From: Pseudomonas sp. ML2-2023-3 | Lineage (GTDB): Bacteria; Pseudomonadota; Gammaproteobacteria; Pseudomonadales; Pseudomonadaceae | DNA: 64,000 bases | Assembly: GCF_037055275.1 (NCBI RefSeq) | Contig: NZ_CP146343.1 | Span: 3,878,501-3,942,500 of the forward strand | Reading direction: 5' to 3' | Shown here: positions 9,329-18,863 of the stretch, piece by piece | Numbering within the stretch: the first letter of the stretch is position 1 | How the letters are laid out: each line of letters begins with the position of its first letter | The notes under the pieces: generated by a model | Told to the model about the DNA's origin: nothing | What the model saw: the letters and a program-made list of their open reading frames with translations, nothing else | The model's database searches: none | Translations under genes and position numbers: made by a program

Positions 9329-9568
9329 ATGCCCGTTATGTCTATACGCCTGCATGACGAAATGGCCGACACCCTCGCCAATTTGGCAAAAGCCACGGGC
9401 CGCAGTAAATCGTTTCTGGCCATCGATGCGCTACGGGATTATCTGGCACGTGAGGCGTGGCAACTAGCCGAGATCCAGCAGGCGCTGGAAGAAGCAGATG
9501 CGGGGGACTTTGCTGCCGAGGAGGAAGTCACCGTCACGCTGAACAAATGGTCCGTCCATGAAGGTTGA
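9329..9568 (+). CDS. Ribbon-helix-helix antitoxin (ParD/CopG-like), now orphaned
   Basis: A 79-residue protein beginning MPVMSIRLHDEMADTLANLAKATGRS, a ribbon-helix-helix DNA-binding fold: a short beta strand (MSIRL), then two helices with the KSFLAIDALRDYL segment. The C-terminal tail (EEADAGDFAAEEEV) is the acidic region that normally wraps the toxin. The ATG at 9329 is preferred over an in-frame one at 9293 because the family begins at the MPVMSIRL strand. Its stop overlaps the start of a RelE/ParE-type toxin that survives for only about 17 codons. The protein therefore probably persists as an autorepressor or scavenging antitoxin. Confidence 0.8.
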   Translation: MPVMSIRLHDEMADTLANLAKATGRSKSFLAIDALRDYLAREAWQLAEIQQALEEADAGDFAAEEEVTVTLNKWSVHEG

Positions 9569-9608
9569 GTGCCTGCGCACGACACTTAAACATCTGGATG
9601 ACCAGGCC
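9558..9608 (+). pseudogene. 5' stub of a RelE/ParE-family toxin gene
   Basis: An ATG overlapping the antitoxin stop opens MKVECLRTTLKHLDDQA, which matches the usual N-terminus of Pseudomonas ParE toxins (MKVEWL..AL.NLDDEA). After that the similarity stops. The frame runs into the terminator and the tRNA gene, so about 80 residues, including the catalytic or gyrase-binding part, are gone. This looks like a deletion that joined the toxin start to the tRNA-proximal terminator. Confidence 0.65.
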
Positions 9609-9631
9609 CCCCGCACGCCAAATTTCAGGCA

Positions 9632-9662
9632 AAAAAAAGCCGCTATCGCTAGCGGCTTTTTT
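9632..9662. terminator. Bidirectional rho-independent terminator
   Basis: A stem of AGCCGCTA paired with TAGCGGCT around a four-base loop is flanked by a run of A on the left and a run of T on the right. It can therefore stop transcription from both sides: the antitoxin side on plus, and tRNA-Asn on minus. Confidence 0.85.
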
Positions 9663-9668
9663 ACTATC

Positions 9669-9744
9669 TGGCTCCACGACCTGGACTCGAACCAGGGACC
9701 CAATGATTAACAGTCATTTGCTCTACCAACTGAGCTATCGCGGA
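9669..9744 (-). tRNA. tRNA-Asn (anticodon GTT)
   Basis: Read on the minus strand, the 76 nt fold as a cloverleaf. The acceptor TCCGCGA pairs with TCGTGGA, the D-arm begins AGCTCAGTTGGTAGAGC, the anticodon loop is CTGTTAA, and the T-arm has GGTTCGAGTCC. Discriminator G and an encoded CCA follow. The anticodon GTT reads Asn codons. The terminator at 9632-9662 lies just beyond its 3' end. Confidence 0.96.
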
Positions 9745-9809
9745 ATGGCGTCTATCTTACTGATATAAAAAGAGAAGTCAACACTTTCGATGACTTCTCA
9801 GTGCATTAT

Positions 9810-11006
9810 TCAGATGACCTGAACAATAGCGTCGGTTACCGCTTCAATGTTGCGCTGATTCAAAGAAGCCACGCAGATTCGGCCAGTGTCCAGGGCGTAG
9901 ATGCCGAACTCGGTACGCAGGCGCGTCACTTGCTCAACGGTCAGGCCGGAGTACGAGAACATGCCGCGCTGACGCGCAACAAAGCTGAAATCATGCCCCG
10001 GAGCCTTTTTCGACAGCAGCTCTACCATTTGCAGGCGCATACCGCGAATGCGCAGTCGCATTTCAGCCAGTTCTTCTTCCCACATGGCACGCAGCTCAGG
10101 GCTGTTGAGCACAGCGGCGGCGATGGTTGCACCGTGGGTCGGCGGGTTGGAGTAGTTGGTGCGGATCACACGCTTGACCTGGGACAGAACGCGAGCGCTC
10201 TCATCCGCAGACTCGGTGATGATTGACAGTGCCCCTACACGCTCGCCGTACAGCGAGAACGACTTGGAGAACGAGCTGGAAACAAAGAAGCTCAGCCCCG
10301 ACTCAGCAAACAGGCGCACTGCCGCGGCGTCTTCGTCGATACCGTCGCCAAAGCCCTGGTAGGCCATGTCCAGGAACGGAATCAGGCCTTTGGCCTTGAC
10401 CACGTCCAGCACGTTCTGCCAGTCAGCCGGGGTCAGGTCGACACCGGTCGGGTTGTGGCAGCACGCGTGCAGCACAACGATGGAGCCGGCTGGCAAGGCA
10501 TTGAGGTCTTCGAGCATGCCGGCACGGTTGACGTCATGGCTGGCAGCGTCGTAGTAGCGGTAGTTCTGAACCGGGAAACCCGCGGTTTCGAACAGAGCAC
10601 GGTGGTTTTCCCAGCTTGGATCGCTGATGGCAACAACAGCATTTGGCTGCAGTTGCTTGAGGAAGTCAGCACCGATTTTCAGCGCGCCAGTACCGCCCAC
10701 GGCTTGAGTGGTGATTACTCGACCAGCAGCCAACAGGGGTGAGTCAGCACCGAACAGCAGTTTCTGAACAGCTTGGTCGTAGGCAGCAATACCATCGATC
10801 GGCAAGTAGCCGCGCGACGCATGCTGAGCAACCCGAATCGTTTCGGCTTCGACAACGGCACGCAAGAGCGGAATTCGTCCCTCTTCGTTGCAGTAAACAC
10901 CGACCCCCAGATTCACTTTGCTGGTACGGGTATCGGCGTTAAATGCTTCGTTGAGGCCCAGGATAGGATCGCGTGGTGCCATTTCGACAGCGGAGAACAG
11001 GCTCAT
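9810..11006 (-). CDS. Aromatic/aspartate-type aminotransferase (class I, PLP)
   Basis: A 398-residue PLP-dependent transaminase of the AspC/TyrB subgroup, moving amino groups between aspartate or aromatic amino acids and 2-oxoglutarate in the cytoplasm. Recognisable elements are the N-terminal VNLGVGVYCNEEG motif, the ACCHNPTGVDL loop, DMAYQGFGDG, the SSSFSKSFSLYGERVG segment carrying the Schiff-base lysine (about residue 247), and the C-terminal GRICVASLNQRN with the substrate-binding region. It lies divergent to uvrB, the same pairing as PA3139-PA3138 in P. aeruginosa, which supports a Pseudomonas core-genome setting. Exact substrate preference cannot be told from sequence. Confidence 0.93.
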   Translation of the reverse strand: MSLFSAVEMAPRDPILGLNEAFNADTRTSKVNLGVGVYCNEEGRIPLLRAVVEAETIRVAQHASRGYLPIDGIAAYDQAVQKLLFGADSPLLAAGRVITTQAVGGTGALKIGADFLKQLQPNAVVAISDPSWENHRALFETAGFPVQNYRYYDAASHDVNRAGMLEDLNALPAGSIVVLHACCHNPTGVDLTPADWQNVLDVVKAKGLIPFLDMAYQGFGDGIDEDAAAVRLFAESGLSFFVSSSFSKSFSLYGERVGALSIITESADESARVLSQVKRVIRTNYSNPPTHGATIAAAVLNSPELRAMWEEELAEMRLRIRGMRLQMVELLSKKAPGHDFSFVARQRGMFSYSGLTVEQVTRLRTEFGIYALDTGRICVASLNQRNIEAVTDAIVQVI

Positions 11007-11330
11007 TATTACGGCGGCTCTGAATGGAGAATGGAGGGGGTGACAACGCTCCAGCCGATTGCACTAGAGCGGTGCACAAACGGGGAGCAAGTATAAGGCC
11101 GATCACGATTCGGGCAACAGGCTATTACCGGTTTTGGCTAAGTATTTGAGTTTATTTTCAGGCCACTGGTCGAATTGCAATCTTTGCCAAGATCACCGTG
11201 TCAGAGCAGCGCCTTGAAACAGTCAGACATGACCTCCATATTTACCCGTATCCTGTTTTTTTCCTGCGGCTTGAGTCGCATGCACTTATAAGGGTCAACG
11301 CCTTTATAGAAGCAAACCCCGAGGTCCTTC
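11007..11330. promoter_or_regulatory. Divergent promoter region between aminotransferase and uvrB
   Basis: No gene was seen in these 324 bp. The region must hold the start signals for both flanking genes. I looked for a LexA box (CTG-N10-CAG) in front of uvrB and found no good match; the nearest CTG-rich stretch at about 11250 lacks the second half. Damage induction of uvrB through LexA is thus not supported here. Confidence 0.4.
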
Positions 11331-13346
11331 ATGCCCGATTTCCAGCTTGTTACCCGCTTCGAGCCTGCGGGTGATCAACCCGAAGCCATTCGCCAGATGA
11401 TCGAAGGCATCGAAGCCGGCCTGTCGCACCAGACCCTGCTCGGGGTAACGGGTTCGGGCAAGACCTTCAGCATCGCCAACGTGATCGCACATGTGAATCG
11501 TCCCACACTGGTACTCGCGCCAAACAAGACCCTGGCCGCGCAGTTGTATGGCGAGTTCAAGTCGTTCTTCCCAAACAACGCGGTGGAGTACTTCGTTTCG
11601 TACTACGACTACTACCAGCCCGAAGCCTACGTGCCCTCCTCCGACACTTTCATCGAGAAAGACGCCTCGATCAACGACCACATCGAACAGATGCGTTTGT
11701 CCGCGACCAAGGCGCTGCTGGAGCGCAAGGACGCGATTATCGTCACCACGGTGTCGTGCATTTATGGTTTGGGCAGCCCGGAAACCTATTTGAAGATGGT
11801 GTTGCACGTCGATCGCGGGGACAAGCTCGACCAGCGCGAGCTGTTGCGCCGCCTGGCCGACCTGCAATACACCCGCAACGACATGGATTTCGCCCGTTCG
11901 ACATTCCGGGTGCGTGGCGATGTGATCGACATTTACCCGGCAGAGTCGGACCTTGAGGCCGTGCGCATCGAGCTGTTCGATGATGAAGTCGAGAGCATCA
12001 GCGCTTTTGACCCATTGACCGGCGAAGTCATACGCAAGATGCCGCGCTTTACTTTCTACCCAAAAAGCCACTATGTGACCCCGCGCGAAACCCTGCTGGA
12101 CGCCGTCGAAGGCATCAAGGAGGAACTCAAGGAGCGTCTTGAGTACCTGCGCGCCAATAACAAACTGGTCGAGGCACAGCGACTGGAGCAGCGCACCCGT
12201 TTCGATCTGGAAATGATCATGGAGCTGGGCTACTGCAACGGCATCGAAAACTACTCGCGCTACCTTTCGGGCCGCGAGTCCGGTGCGCCGCCACCGACTT
12301 TGTTCGACTACCTGCCGGCGGATGCCTTGCTGGTGATCGACGAGTCTCACGTCAGCGTGCCGCAGGTAGGCGCCATGTACAAAGGCGACCGCTCCCGCAA
12401 AGAGACCCTGGTGGAGTACGGCTTCCGTCTGCCTTCGGCACTGGACAACCGGCCGATGCGCTTTGATGAATGGGAGCGCATCAGCCCGCAAACGATTTTC
12501 GTCTCGGCCACGCCGGGTAACTACGAGGCCGAACATGCGGGCCGTGTGGTCGAGCAAGTGGTGCGTCCGACCGGCCTGGTCGACCCGCAAATCGAGATTC
12601 GCCCGGCACTGACCCAAGTCGACGACTTGCTGTCCGAGATCGCCAAGCGCGTCGCGCTGGAAGAACGGGTGCTGGTCACCACGCTGACCAAACGCATGTC
12701 CGAAGACCTGACCGACTACCTGGCCGACCACGGCGTACGCGTGCGTTACTTGCACTCGGACATCGACACCGTGGAACGGGTCGAGATCATTCGTGACCTG
12801 CGTCTGGGGGTGTTTGATGTGCTGGTGGGCATCAACTTGCTGCGTGAAGGCCTGGACATGCCCGAAGTGTCGCTGGTGGCAATTCTCGATGCCGACAAGG
12901 AAGGCTTCCTGCGTTCGGAGCGCTCACTGATCCAGACCATTGGCCGTGCGGCCCGTAACCTTAATGGCCGGGCAATTCTCTATGCAGACCGGATCACCGG
13001 CTCGATGGAACGAGCCATTGGCGAAACCGAGCGTCGTCGCGAGAAACAGATCGCGTTCAACCTCGCCAACGGCATCACCCCCAAAGGGGTGTTCAAGGAC
13101 GTTGCCGACATTATGGAAGGCGCAGTAGTACCGGGTTCGCGCAGTAAAAAGCGCAAAGGGATGGCCAAAGCCGCCGAAGAGAACGCCAAGTACGAAAACG
13201 AACTGCGCTCGCCGAGCGAGATCAGCAAGCGCATTCGCCAGCTGGAAGAAAAAATGTACGCCCTGGCCCGCGACCTGGAGTTCGAGGCCGCCGCGCAAAT
13301 GCGCGACGAAATCGGCAAGCTCAGGGAGCGGTTGTTGCAGGTTTAA
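11331..13346 (+). CDS. uvrB: UvrABC excinuclease subunit B
   Basis: A 671-residue damage-verification helicase of nucleotide excision repair; it is loaded by UvrA and recruits UvrC. Walker A is GVTGSGKT (about 38-45). The aromatic-rich beta-hairpin region ([21 protein letters not shown]) follows. The DESHVSVPQ motif carries the Walker B acid, with [20 protein letters not shown] (motif VI) and a C-terminal UVR coiled coil ([22 protein letters not shown]) that binds UvrC. Length is as expected for the family. A GAGG sequence sits about nine bases before the ATG. Confidence 0.98.
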   Translation: MPDFQLVTRFEPAGDQPEAIRQMIEGIEAGLSHQTLLGVTGSGKTFSIANVIAHVNRPTLVLAPNKTLAAQLYGEFKSFFPNNAVEYFVSYYDYYQPEAYVPSSDTFIEKDASINDHIEQMRLSATKALLERKDAIIVTTVSCIYGLGSPETYLKMVLHVDRGDKLDQRELLRRLADLQYTRNDMDFARSTFRVRGDVIDIYPAESDLEAVRIELFDDEVESISAFDPLTGEVIRKMPRFTFYPKSHYVTPRETLLDAVEGIKEELKERLEYLRANNKLVEAQRLEQRTRFDLEMIMELGYCNGIENYSRYLSGRESGAPPPTLFDYLPADALLVIDESHVSVPQVGAMYKGDRSRKETLVEYGFRLPSALDNRPMRFDEWERISPQTIFVSATPGNYEAEHAGRVVEQVVRPTGLVDPQIEIRPALTQVDDLLSEIAKRVALEERVLVTTLTKRMSEDLTDYLADHGVRVRYLHSDIDTVERVEIIRDLRLGVFDVLVGINLLREGLDMPEVSLVAILDADKEGFLRSERSLIQTIGRAARNLNGRAILYADRITGSMERAIGETERRREKQIAFNLANGITPKGVFKDVADIMEGAVVPGSRSKKRKGMAKAAEENAKYENELRSPSEISKRIRQLEEKMYALARDLEFEAAAQMRDEIGKLRERLLQV

Positions 13347-13349
13347 CCG

Positions 13350-13421
13350 TTCACGAGCAGGCTCGCTCCCACAGGGGCACAGAAAAAAATTCAATTAAGT
13401 GGGAGCGAGCCTGCTCGCGAA
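13350..13421. repeat. REPIN-type inverted repeat, 'GTGGGAGC' family
   Basis: Two 23-base arms (13350-13372 and 13399-13421) are inverted copies with two mismatches, centred on the sequence GTGGGAGCGAGCCTGCTCGCGAA. They are separated by 26 bases. This is a common Pseudomonas extragenic palindrome and sits directly after uvrB, where it may also help end or stabilise the transcript. Confidence 0.85.
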
Positions 13422-13482
13422 GTCTTCCAGGTAGCGCGGTTTATCCAGTAACTGCGCGTTAACGGCGGGTTCAGACTCCCAC

Positions 13483-13905
13483 TTAAACCGCCACTGCCGC
13501 CACCGCCTCTACCTCAAACAGCATCTCATCCAGCGCCAGTCGCGGTACCGGGATCAATGTGCAGGCCGGTGCTGGCAGTTCACCCCACACCCGCGAGATC
13601 TCAGCACCCAAAATCTGCAGACGCTCCATGCTGTGATCTACGATCAATACTGTGATCTTGGCGACGTCCTTGATCTGCGCATCCGCTGCTGCCAGGGCAA
13701 TCTGCACGTTGGCAAATGCCTGGCGCACCTGCTCGGCGAAGTCGGGTGACAACTGGCTTTCGGCGTTTTCACCGCCCTGGCCTGCGGTGTACACCAGGCG
13801 CACATTGGGCGCCAGACGGGCGACATGGGAATAGCCGTTGGGCGCAGGGTCATACAAGCCTGCCGGGTTGAGTAATTGCACTGCAGGGTTAGAGTTCTTA
13901 TCCAT
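13483..13905 (-). CDS. RidA/YjgF/Rid-family deaminase
   Basis: A 140-residue member of the Rid family, which hydrolyses reactive enamine/imine intermediates or acts in amino-acid and nucleotide-derived catabolism. Visible features are the beta-strand RLVYTAGQGGENAES, the FAEQVRQAFANVQIALAAADA helix and the PAPACTLIPVPRLALDEMLFEVEAVA C-terminus. The usual RxT catalytic motif (Arg in RVECxA-type) is replaced by PACTLIPV, so it may belong to a non-RidA subgroup. The ATG at 13905 is preferred: an in-frame start at 14103 would overlap the divergent MFS gene and add non-family sequence. Confidence 0.8.
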   Translation of the reverse strand: MDKNSNPAVQLLNPAGLYDPAPNGYSHVARLAPNVRLVYTAGQGGENAESQLSPDFAEQVRQAFANVQIALAAADAQIKDVAKITVLIVDHSMERLQILGAEISRVWGELPAPACTLIPVPRLALDEMLFEVEAVAAVAV

Positions 13906-14052
13906 AAAATACGCACCATAGGCAGTTGAGTAAGCAAGCGCGCTATTCAACCACTCTCGCAAACCCGTATGCCAGCGCCCTCGCGACACCTGCCGCAAAT
14001 ATGTAAGGATGTCCCGCCGCATCGCACCAGAGCCCGTTTTCCAAGGATGACC

Positions 14053-15204
14053 ATGACCGCCATCAACACCCAAATGCCCCTTGTGCCGGGGCGTCTTGAA
14101 CAAATGTCGACCCGCATTGCCTTTTTTATCGCCGGTTTTGGGCTCGCGGCCTGGGCGCCACTGGTGCCCTATGCCAAAGCACGGGCCGGGCTGGATGAGG
14201 CGACCTTGGGGCTTTTGCTGCTGTGTCTGGGCGCAGGGTCGATCCTGGCGATGCCTATCGCAGGGGTTCTGGCCACACGCTTTGGCTGTCGGCGGGTATT
14301 GATCGGCGGGACGCTACTGATCTGCCTCGCACTGCCGCTGTTGGCGACTGCCAGCTCCATGTCGTTGTTGATCGCGACGCTCTTTGTATTTGGTGCAGGG
14401 CTGGGCGCCGTCGACTCCACCGTCAACCTGCAGGCCGTGATCGTTGAGCGCGCCAGCGGACGCAACATGATGTCGGGCTTTCATGGTTTGTTCAGTGTGG
14501 GCGGGATTGCCGGGGCAGCCGGTGTCAGCGCATTGCTTGCGCTGGGCCTGTCACCGCTGTGGGCGATTGTGGTGGTGATTATGCTGCTCCTTGCGGCCCT
14601 GATTAAAGCCGCTCCCCATCTGCTGCCCTATGGCAGCGAAAGCAGCGGCCCGGCGTTTGCCGTGCCTCACGGCGTGGTGCTGTTCATCGGGCTGCTGTGC
14701 TTTACGGTGTTTCTGGCCGAAGGCGCGATGCTCGACTGGAGTGCGGTGTTCCTGACCACCGAAAAAAACATCGGTGAAGCCTACGCCGGGCTTGGCTATG
14801 CCGCGTTCGCACTGACCATGACCGCAGGTCGTTTGATGGGCGATACCATCGTCAAGCGCTTGGGTGCCCGGCGGGTAATTGTCGTGGGAGGGCTGTTTGC
14901 CGCTGCCGGCATGGCCCTGGCAACACTGGGGACGGGTTGGGAAGTTTCGCTGCTCGGGTATGCATTGGTGGGCGCGGGGTGTTCAAACATCGTTCCAGTG
15001 CTGTACACCGCCGTAGGCAAACAAACCGTGATGCCGGAAAACATCGCCGTGCCGGCCATCACCACCCTGGGTTATGCGGGGATTCTGGCAGGGCCTGCGG
15101 CCATCGGCTTTATCGCCCATGCCAGCAGCCTGAGCATCGCCTTTTTGCTGATCACCGCCATGCTGATGGCCGTGGCCATCAGCGGGCGGATCTTGCGCGT
15201 CTAG
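14053..15204 (+). CDS. MFS transporter (YbjJ-like)
   Basis: A 383-residue, about 12-helix major facilitator protein of the inner membrane. The N-half has the RIAFFIAGFGLAAWAPLVPYAK opening typical of YbjJ/fucose-permease-like carriers, and the MFS loop motif GVLATRFGCRRVL between helices 2 and 3. The start is the ATG at 14053 because AAGGA lies five bases upstream; the in-frame ATG at 14047 overlaps that site. It is divergent from the RidA gene with 147 bp between. The substrate is unknown. Confidence 0.85.
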   Translation: MTAINTQMPLVPGRLEQMSTRIAFFIAGFGLAAWAPLVPYAKARAGLDEATLGLLLLCLGAGSILAMPIAGVLATRFGCRRVLIGGTLLICLALPLLATASSMSLLIATLFVFGAGLGAVDSTVNLQAVIVERASGRNMMSGFHGLFSVGGIAGAAGVSALLALGLSPLWAIVVVIMLLLAALIKAAPHLLPYGSESSGPAFAVPHGVVLFIGLLCFTVFLAEGAMLDWSAVFLTTEKNIGEAYAGLGYAAFALTMTAGRLMGDTIVKRLGARRVIVVGGLFAAAGMALATLGTGWEVSLLGYALVGAGCSNIVPVLYTAVGKQTVMPENIAVPAITTLGYAGILAGPAAIGFIAHASSLSIAFLLITAMLMAVAISGRILRV

Positions 15205-15291
15205 GTAACACAACACCCTGTGAGGGGGGCAGTGCTCCACCTCGCAGGCAAACCCGCACCCACAGGTCCGGCAGTACCTGTGTTGAGGCGC

Positions 15292-17754
15292 TTAGAAACC
15301 TACACTCGCCTGCACAAAGAACGTACGCGGCTCACCCAGGTAAATCCCTGAGTTGTTGTCGCTGGAACGGGTGTAGTACTCCTGGTTCAGCAGGTTCTTG
15401 ATCCCCGCCCCCACCTTCAAATTCGACGCTTCAGGGCCGAAATCGTAGCCAACACGGGTGCTCCAGGTCGCATAGCCCGGTATGTCCCCATACTGGCCAT
15501 CCGGTGTCGGATCAGTGATGTACACACCGCCAGTGCCGGGCGCGTGCTGCTGGGACTGGGCAAACATGTCCAGGTTATAGGTCCAGCGATTGACCACATA
15601 ACGCGCACCCAGGTTTACCACCTGGCGGGAATACAGCGGCAGGTCACGCCCCTTGAAGTTCGGAATGTCACCCTCGGAAGTCGCCTTGGTGTAAGTGAAG
15701 CCCGCATTCACCGACAAGCCGTCAAGGCGTGCGTCCAGAGCCGACAGGTCGTAATGAACCGAAGTTTCCAGGCCCTGGTGCTTGGTTGCCCCCAGGTTGG
15801 TCCAGCCCACATCGTTGCTGACGTATTGCAACTCGTCGGCAAAATCGATGTAGAACAGCGTCACTTCACCGCCCCACACGCCATTGTCGTAGCGCGTACC
15901 CAGCTCGTAGGTTTTGGCCTTTTCAGGGCGCAGGCCTGCCGCTGTCGCATCGCCGACACCGCCCTGCCCCAGCTGGAAGTATTGCAGGCTGCCGAACGAG
16001 GTTTCGTAGTTGGCAAACAGCTTCCAGGCGTCCGAGAGGTGATACATCACGCTCAGGGCCGGCAGGGCTTCGCTGCTGTCGATGCTGCGCTTCTTCTCAA
16101 GCACCGGCACACCGTTGTTTCCCAGTACCGGGCGGTCGTGCCATTGGGTGCTGATGCGCTCGAAACGAATCCCCGGAGTCACCGTCCAGTTACCTACATC
16201 GATCTTGTCATCGATATAGAACGCGTTGGCCTCAGTGCCGCCCGTGCGATCCTGATACACATGACCATCGGCTCCTGGCCCCGGCACTGGCACGTAATTG
16301 ACCAGCAAGACCTGGCTGGCCTCCTCGTGCATCGCTTCTTTGAGATAGCGATAGCCCACACCCACTTCCTGCGTCACGGGCCCCAGCGTAAACACATGGG
16401 ACACCCGTGGCTCGATGCCAAACGTGTGATAACTGCGCGGATACGAGGCCAGGGTCTGCAAGTTACGTGCGGCAATAGTGCTGCCACGAAAGCTGTCGGT
16501 GTAATACGTCAGGACTTCAAACTGGGTCTGGTCGTCAATCTGGCGCAGGTACTTGAAGGACACGTCCTTGCGCCGCCCGGTGAAGCTGTCGTAGTCGCGC
16601 ACCGACTGATACGGATCGGCATCGAACTGCTTCTGGGTTAGGCCACCGGGCATGTCCGCTGTGGCATCGTAATAATGAAAGTTGAGGGTGAAGTCATCCT
16701 GATCGGTGGGCGCCCAGTGGGTTTTAAGCAACACGTCATCAATATCGTTGTCATTGTTGCGCGCCCGATAGCCATCCCCCTTGACCCCCGAGTACAGCAG
16801 CGCGGCACCGATGCCGTTGTCTGCCGTGCCGCCCAGAAACGCCGATTCAATGTGCTTCCAGCCACCGCGTTCGGAGGTCTCCAGGGTAGTACCCACTTCG
16901 CCCTGGAAGGTTTCAGGAATGGCCCGGGTGACGAAATTAATCACCCCGCCCACGTTTTGCGGCCCATAGCGCACCGAACCGGCACCGCGTACCACGTCAA
17001 TGCTGTCCAGGTTGCCCGACGAAATCGGAGCCATCGACAATTGTGGCTGGCCGTAGGGCGCGAACGCCGCAGGGATGCCGTCGATCAATACGGTGGAGCG
17101 CGGCGACAGCCGTGAAGTCAAACCGCGTACGCCTACGTTCAGCGAAATATCGCTGCCGCCAGTGCCGTTGGACTCCTGCACCTGCACCCCGGGAATGCGC
17201 TTGAGCGCGTCACTGACGTTCATGGTGCCCTGCTCGACCATGGCCTCGCGGCGTACCACCGTCCGGGCGCCCGGATGATTCTGCACCACCGCGTCATTGG
17301 CATCGCTCAGCCAGTTACCGACCACTTTCACATCCACCGGTCCCAGTTCCAGGGGGCCGGAAGGTGCGGCACTGACGGTGGGCGCAGCACTCAGGGTCAC
17401 GGCATCGCCGTCCAGCGTGTAGCTCAGGCCACTGCCTTGCAGCAACTGCGCCAGGGCTTGCTCGGGTGACAGGTTGCCGTCGACCGCAAGCGCCAGTTTG
17501 CCCGCCACCAGTTGCGGGCTGAAAAACACCTGCAACGAGGTCTGTTGAGCCAACTGGCTCAGTGCGGCACCCAAGGGCTGCGACTGAATATGGACAGCAC
17601 TCGACGGGGATTGTGCGGCAAACGCACAGGGCATCGCCGCATTGACCGCCAGGGCCAACGCCAGCGGCAACAAGCGCGTGCGGGGAAGAGAAGCTGGAGT
17701 GCTCAAAGGTGTTTCAAGCGAGGAAAGTCGCCCACGATGATTGTTGTTTTTCAC
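15292..17754 (-). CDS. fecA: FecA-type ferric dicitrate receptor with signalling domain
   Basis: An 820-residue outer-membrane receptor. A long signal peptide ends near AFAAQ. An STN domain (about 52-130, QPLGAALSQLAQQTSLQVFFSP) follows; it contacts FecR and reports ligand binding. The plug domain (about 145-270) includes SDALKRIPGVQVQ and SIDVVRGAGSVRYGPQNVGGVINF, and the beta-barrel ends in F (ASVGF). It belongs to the fecI-fecR-fecA cassette: FecI made upstream should direct RNA polymerase to the promoter in the 108-bp gap (17755-17862). Ferric citrate is the likely ligand from the strong FecA-type plug and the cassette order (as PA3899-PA3901). An MHS-family symporter nearby supports citrate use. 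Confidence 0.9.
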   Translation of the reverse strand: MKNNNHRGRLSSLETPLSTPASLPRTRLLPLALALAVNAAMPCAFAAQSPSSAVHIQSQPLGAALSQLAQQTSLQVFFSPQLVAGKLALAVDGNLSPEQALAQLLQGSGLSYTLDGDAVTLSAAPTVSAAPSGPLELGPVDVKVVGNWLSDANDAVVQNHPGARTVVRREAMVEQGTMNVSDALKRIPGVQVQESNGTGGSDISLNVGVRGLTSRLSPRSTVLIDGIPAAFAPYGQPQLSMAPISSGNLDSIDVVRGAGSVRYGPQNVGGVINFVTRAIPETFQGEVGTTLETSERGGWKHIESAFLGGTADNGIGAALLYSGVKGDGYRARNNDNDIDDVLLKTHWAPTDQDDFTLNFHYYDATADMPGGLTQKQFDADPYQSVRDYDSFTGRRKDVSFKYLRQIDDQTQFEVLTYYTDSFRGSTIAARNLQTLASYPRSYHTFGIEPRVSHVFTLGPVTQEVGVGYRYLKEAMHEEASQVLLVNYVPVPGPGADGHVYQDRTGGTEANAFYIDDKIDVGNWTVTPGIRFERISTQWHDRPVLGNNGVPVLEKKRSIDSSEALPALSVMYHLSDAWKLFANYETSFGSLQYFQLGQGGVGDATAAGLRPEKAKTYELGTRYDNGVWGGEVTLFYIDFADELQYVSNDVGWTNLGATKHQGLETSVHYDLSALDARLDGLSVNAGFTYTKATSEGDIPNFKGRDLPLYSRQVVNLGARYVVNRWTYNLDMFAQSQQHAPGTGGVYITDPTPDGQYGDIPGYATWSTRVGYDFGPEASNLKVGAGIKNLLNQEYYTRSSDNNSGIYLGEPRTFFVQASVGF

Positions 17755-17862
17755 GTCGAGTCTTGCCCTGTGGATCGCACTTGAGTGCGACTGTTAATGC
17801 AAACCAGTTGCAGTTGATCAAGAAGACGAAGAACTCGAAAAAAACCTGAATTGATTACCCAA

Positions 17863-18840
17863 TTATTTTCTGGCGATGATTTCCTGACTGCCGTCTGACC
17901 GTGCCCGGACAGCGACTGGCAGGATCTGTGGCAAGGCCTTGAGCAGCGCATCGGTGTCATCGGTTTTAAACACGCTGGACAGCCGCAGCCGGGCGATCGC
18001 AGGCGAGGTCACGTGCACAGGCTTGTCGCGATAACGGGACACTTGTGCCGCCACTTCACCCAGGGTGGCATCCTCGAACACCAGTTGTCCCTTGCGCCAG
18101 GCGGTCAACACCCGGGTGTTGACCGCCTGCACGGCAGCCACCTGCCCCTGCGCGTCCACAACAGTCCCCTGCCCCGCCGTCAGGTTGGCCACTGCGTGCG
18201 GGTTGGCACCTTGCACCCGAACATGCCCGGACTCCACCGCAACCCGTGCCTGATCGCCCTCGCGCAACACGTCAAAACGCGTACCGGTCACTGTCACCTG
18301 TCCGGCACCGGCCTGAACCACAAACGGCCTGTCAGCGTCGCGGGCCACGCTGAACATTCCCTCGCCCTGCTGCAACTCGACATTGCGCTGGCGACGCTCG
18401 AAATTGATTCGTACGCGGCTGCGGCCGTTGAGTTCAATGGATGATCCATCGGGCAGGTTCACTGTGCGCCGCTCACCTGTCGCCGTGGCAAACTCGGCCT
18501 GGTAGCCCGCTGACGATTGCAGCTGCATCCACAGACCCGCCCCGGCCGCTATTGCCACAACACTCGCAGCCAGCCCGTAAGCCAGAAACGAGCGACGCCC
18601 CAACCTTGGCGCAGGCACTTCGCACAACGCCTGCAATCGCGCCTTGGGCAACAGGTCTGCGGCCGACCACATGCTGGCCAACCACTGGTATTCCGCCTCA
18701 TGGCTGGCGTGTTGCGTACGCCACGCCTCAAATTCGGCCTGCTCGGCCACGCTCAGGGTGTGCGCTTGCACCCGCGCAAACCAGGTTGCGGCGGCGTCGC
18801 GCACATTCGCGCTGCCACATGCACAGTCAGGCGTATCCAT
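17863..18840 (-). CDS. fecR: FecR-type anti-sigma factor / signal transducer
   Basis: A 325-residue single-pass inner-membrane protein that passes the signal from FecA to the sigma factor FecI. The N-terminal cytoplasmic domain has the AATWFARVQAHTLSVAEQAEFEAWRTQHASHEAEYQWL signature (DUF4880, about 15-55). One transmembrane helix lies at about 85-105 (YGLAASVVAIAAGAGLWM). The periplasmic FecR domain has RRTVNLPDGSSIELNGRSRVRI and a C-terminal STN-like part. I chose the ATG at 18840 because AAAGGA lies seven bases upstream; starts at 18867/18864 overlap the end of fecI and lack a clear site. Confidence 0.92.
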   Translation of the reverse strand: MDTPDCACGSANVRDAAATWFARVQAHTLSVAEQAEFEAWRTQHASHEAEYQWLASMWSAADLLPKARLQALCEVPAPRLGRRSFLAYGLAASVVAIAAGAGLWMQLQSSAGYQAEFATATGERRTVNLPDGSSIELNGRSRVRINFERRQRNVELQQGEGMFSVARDADRPFVVQAGAGQVTVTGTRFDVLREGDQARVAVESGHVRVQGANPHAVANLTAGQGTVVDAQGQVAAVQAVNTRVLTAWRKGQLVFEDATLGEVAAQVSRYRDKPVHVTSPAIARLRLSSVFKTDDTDALLKALPQILPVAVRARSDGSQEIIARK

Positions 18841-18863
18841 CACGCAATCCTTTACCGATGTCA

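Noticed and set aside
3269..9744. Integration of the Shango region at tRNA-Asn
   Set aside because: No second copy of the tRNA 3' end and no integrase were found to the left, so an att-flanked island is not supported.
11150..11330. LexA (SOS) box before uvrB
   Set aside because: No CTG-N10-CAG with a fitting core was found.
11304..12755. A 483-codon open frame antisense to uvrB
   Set aside because: It lies wholly within the uvrB coding region and has no family motif; high GC third positions make such antisense frames common here.
14796..15240. Antisense frames under the YbjJ-like MFS gene
   Set aside because: No start signals or motifs; typical shadow frames.
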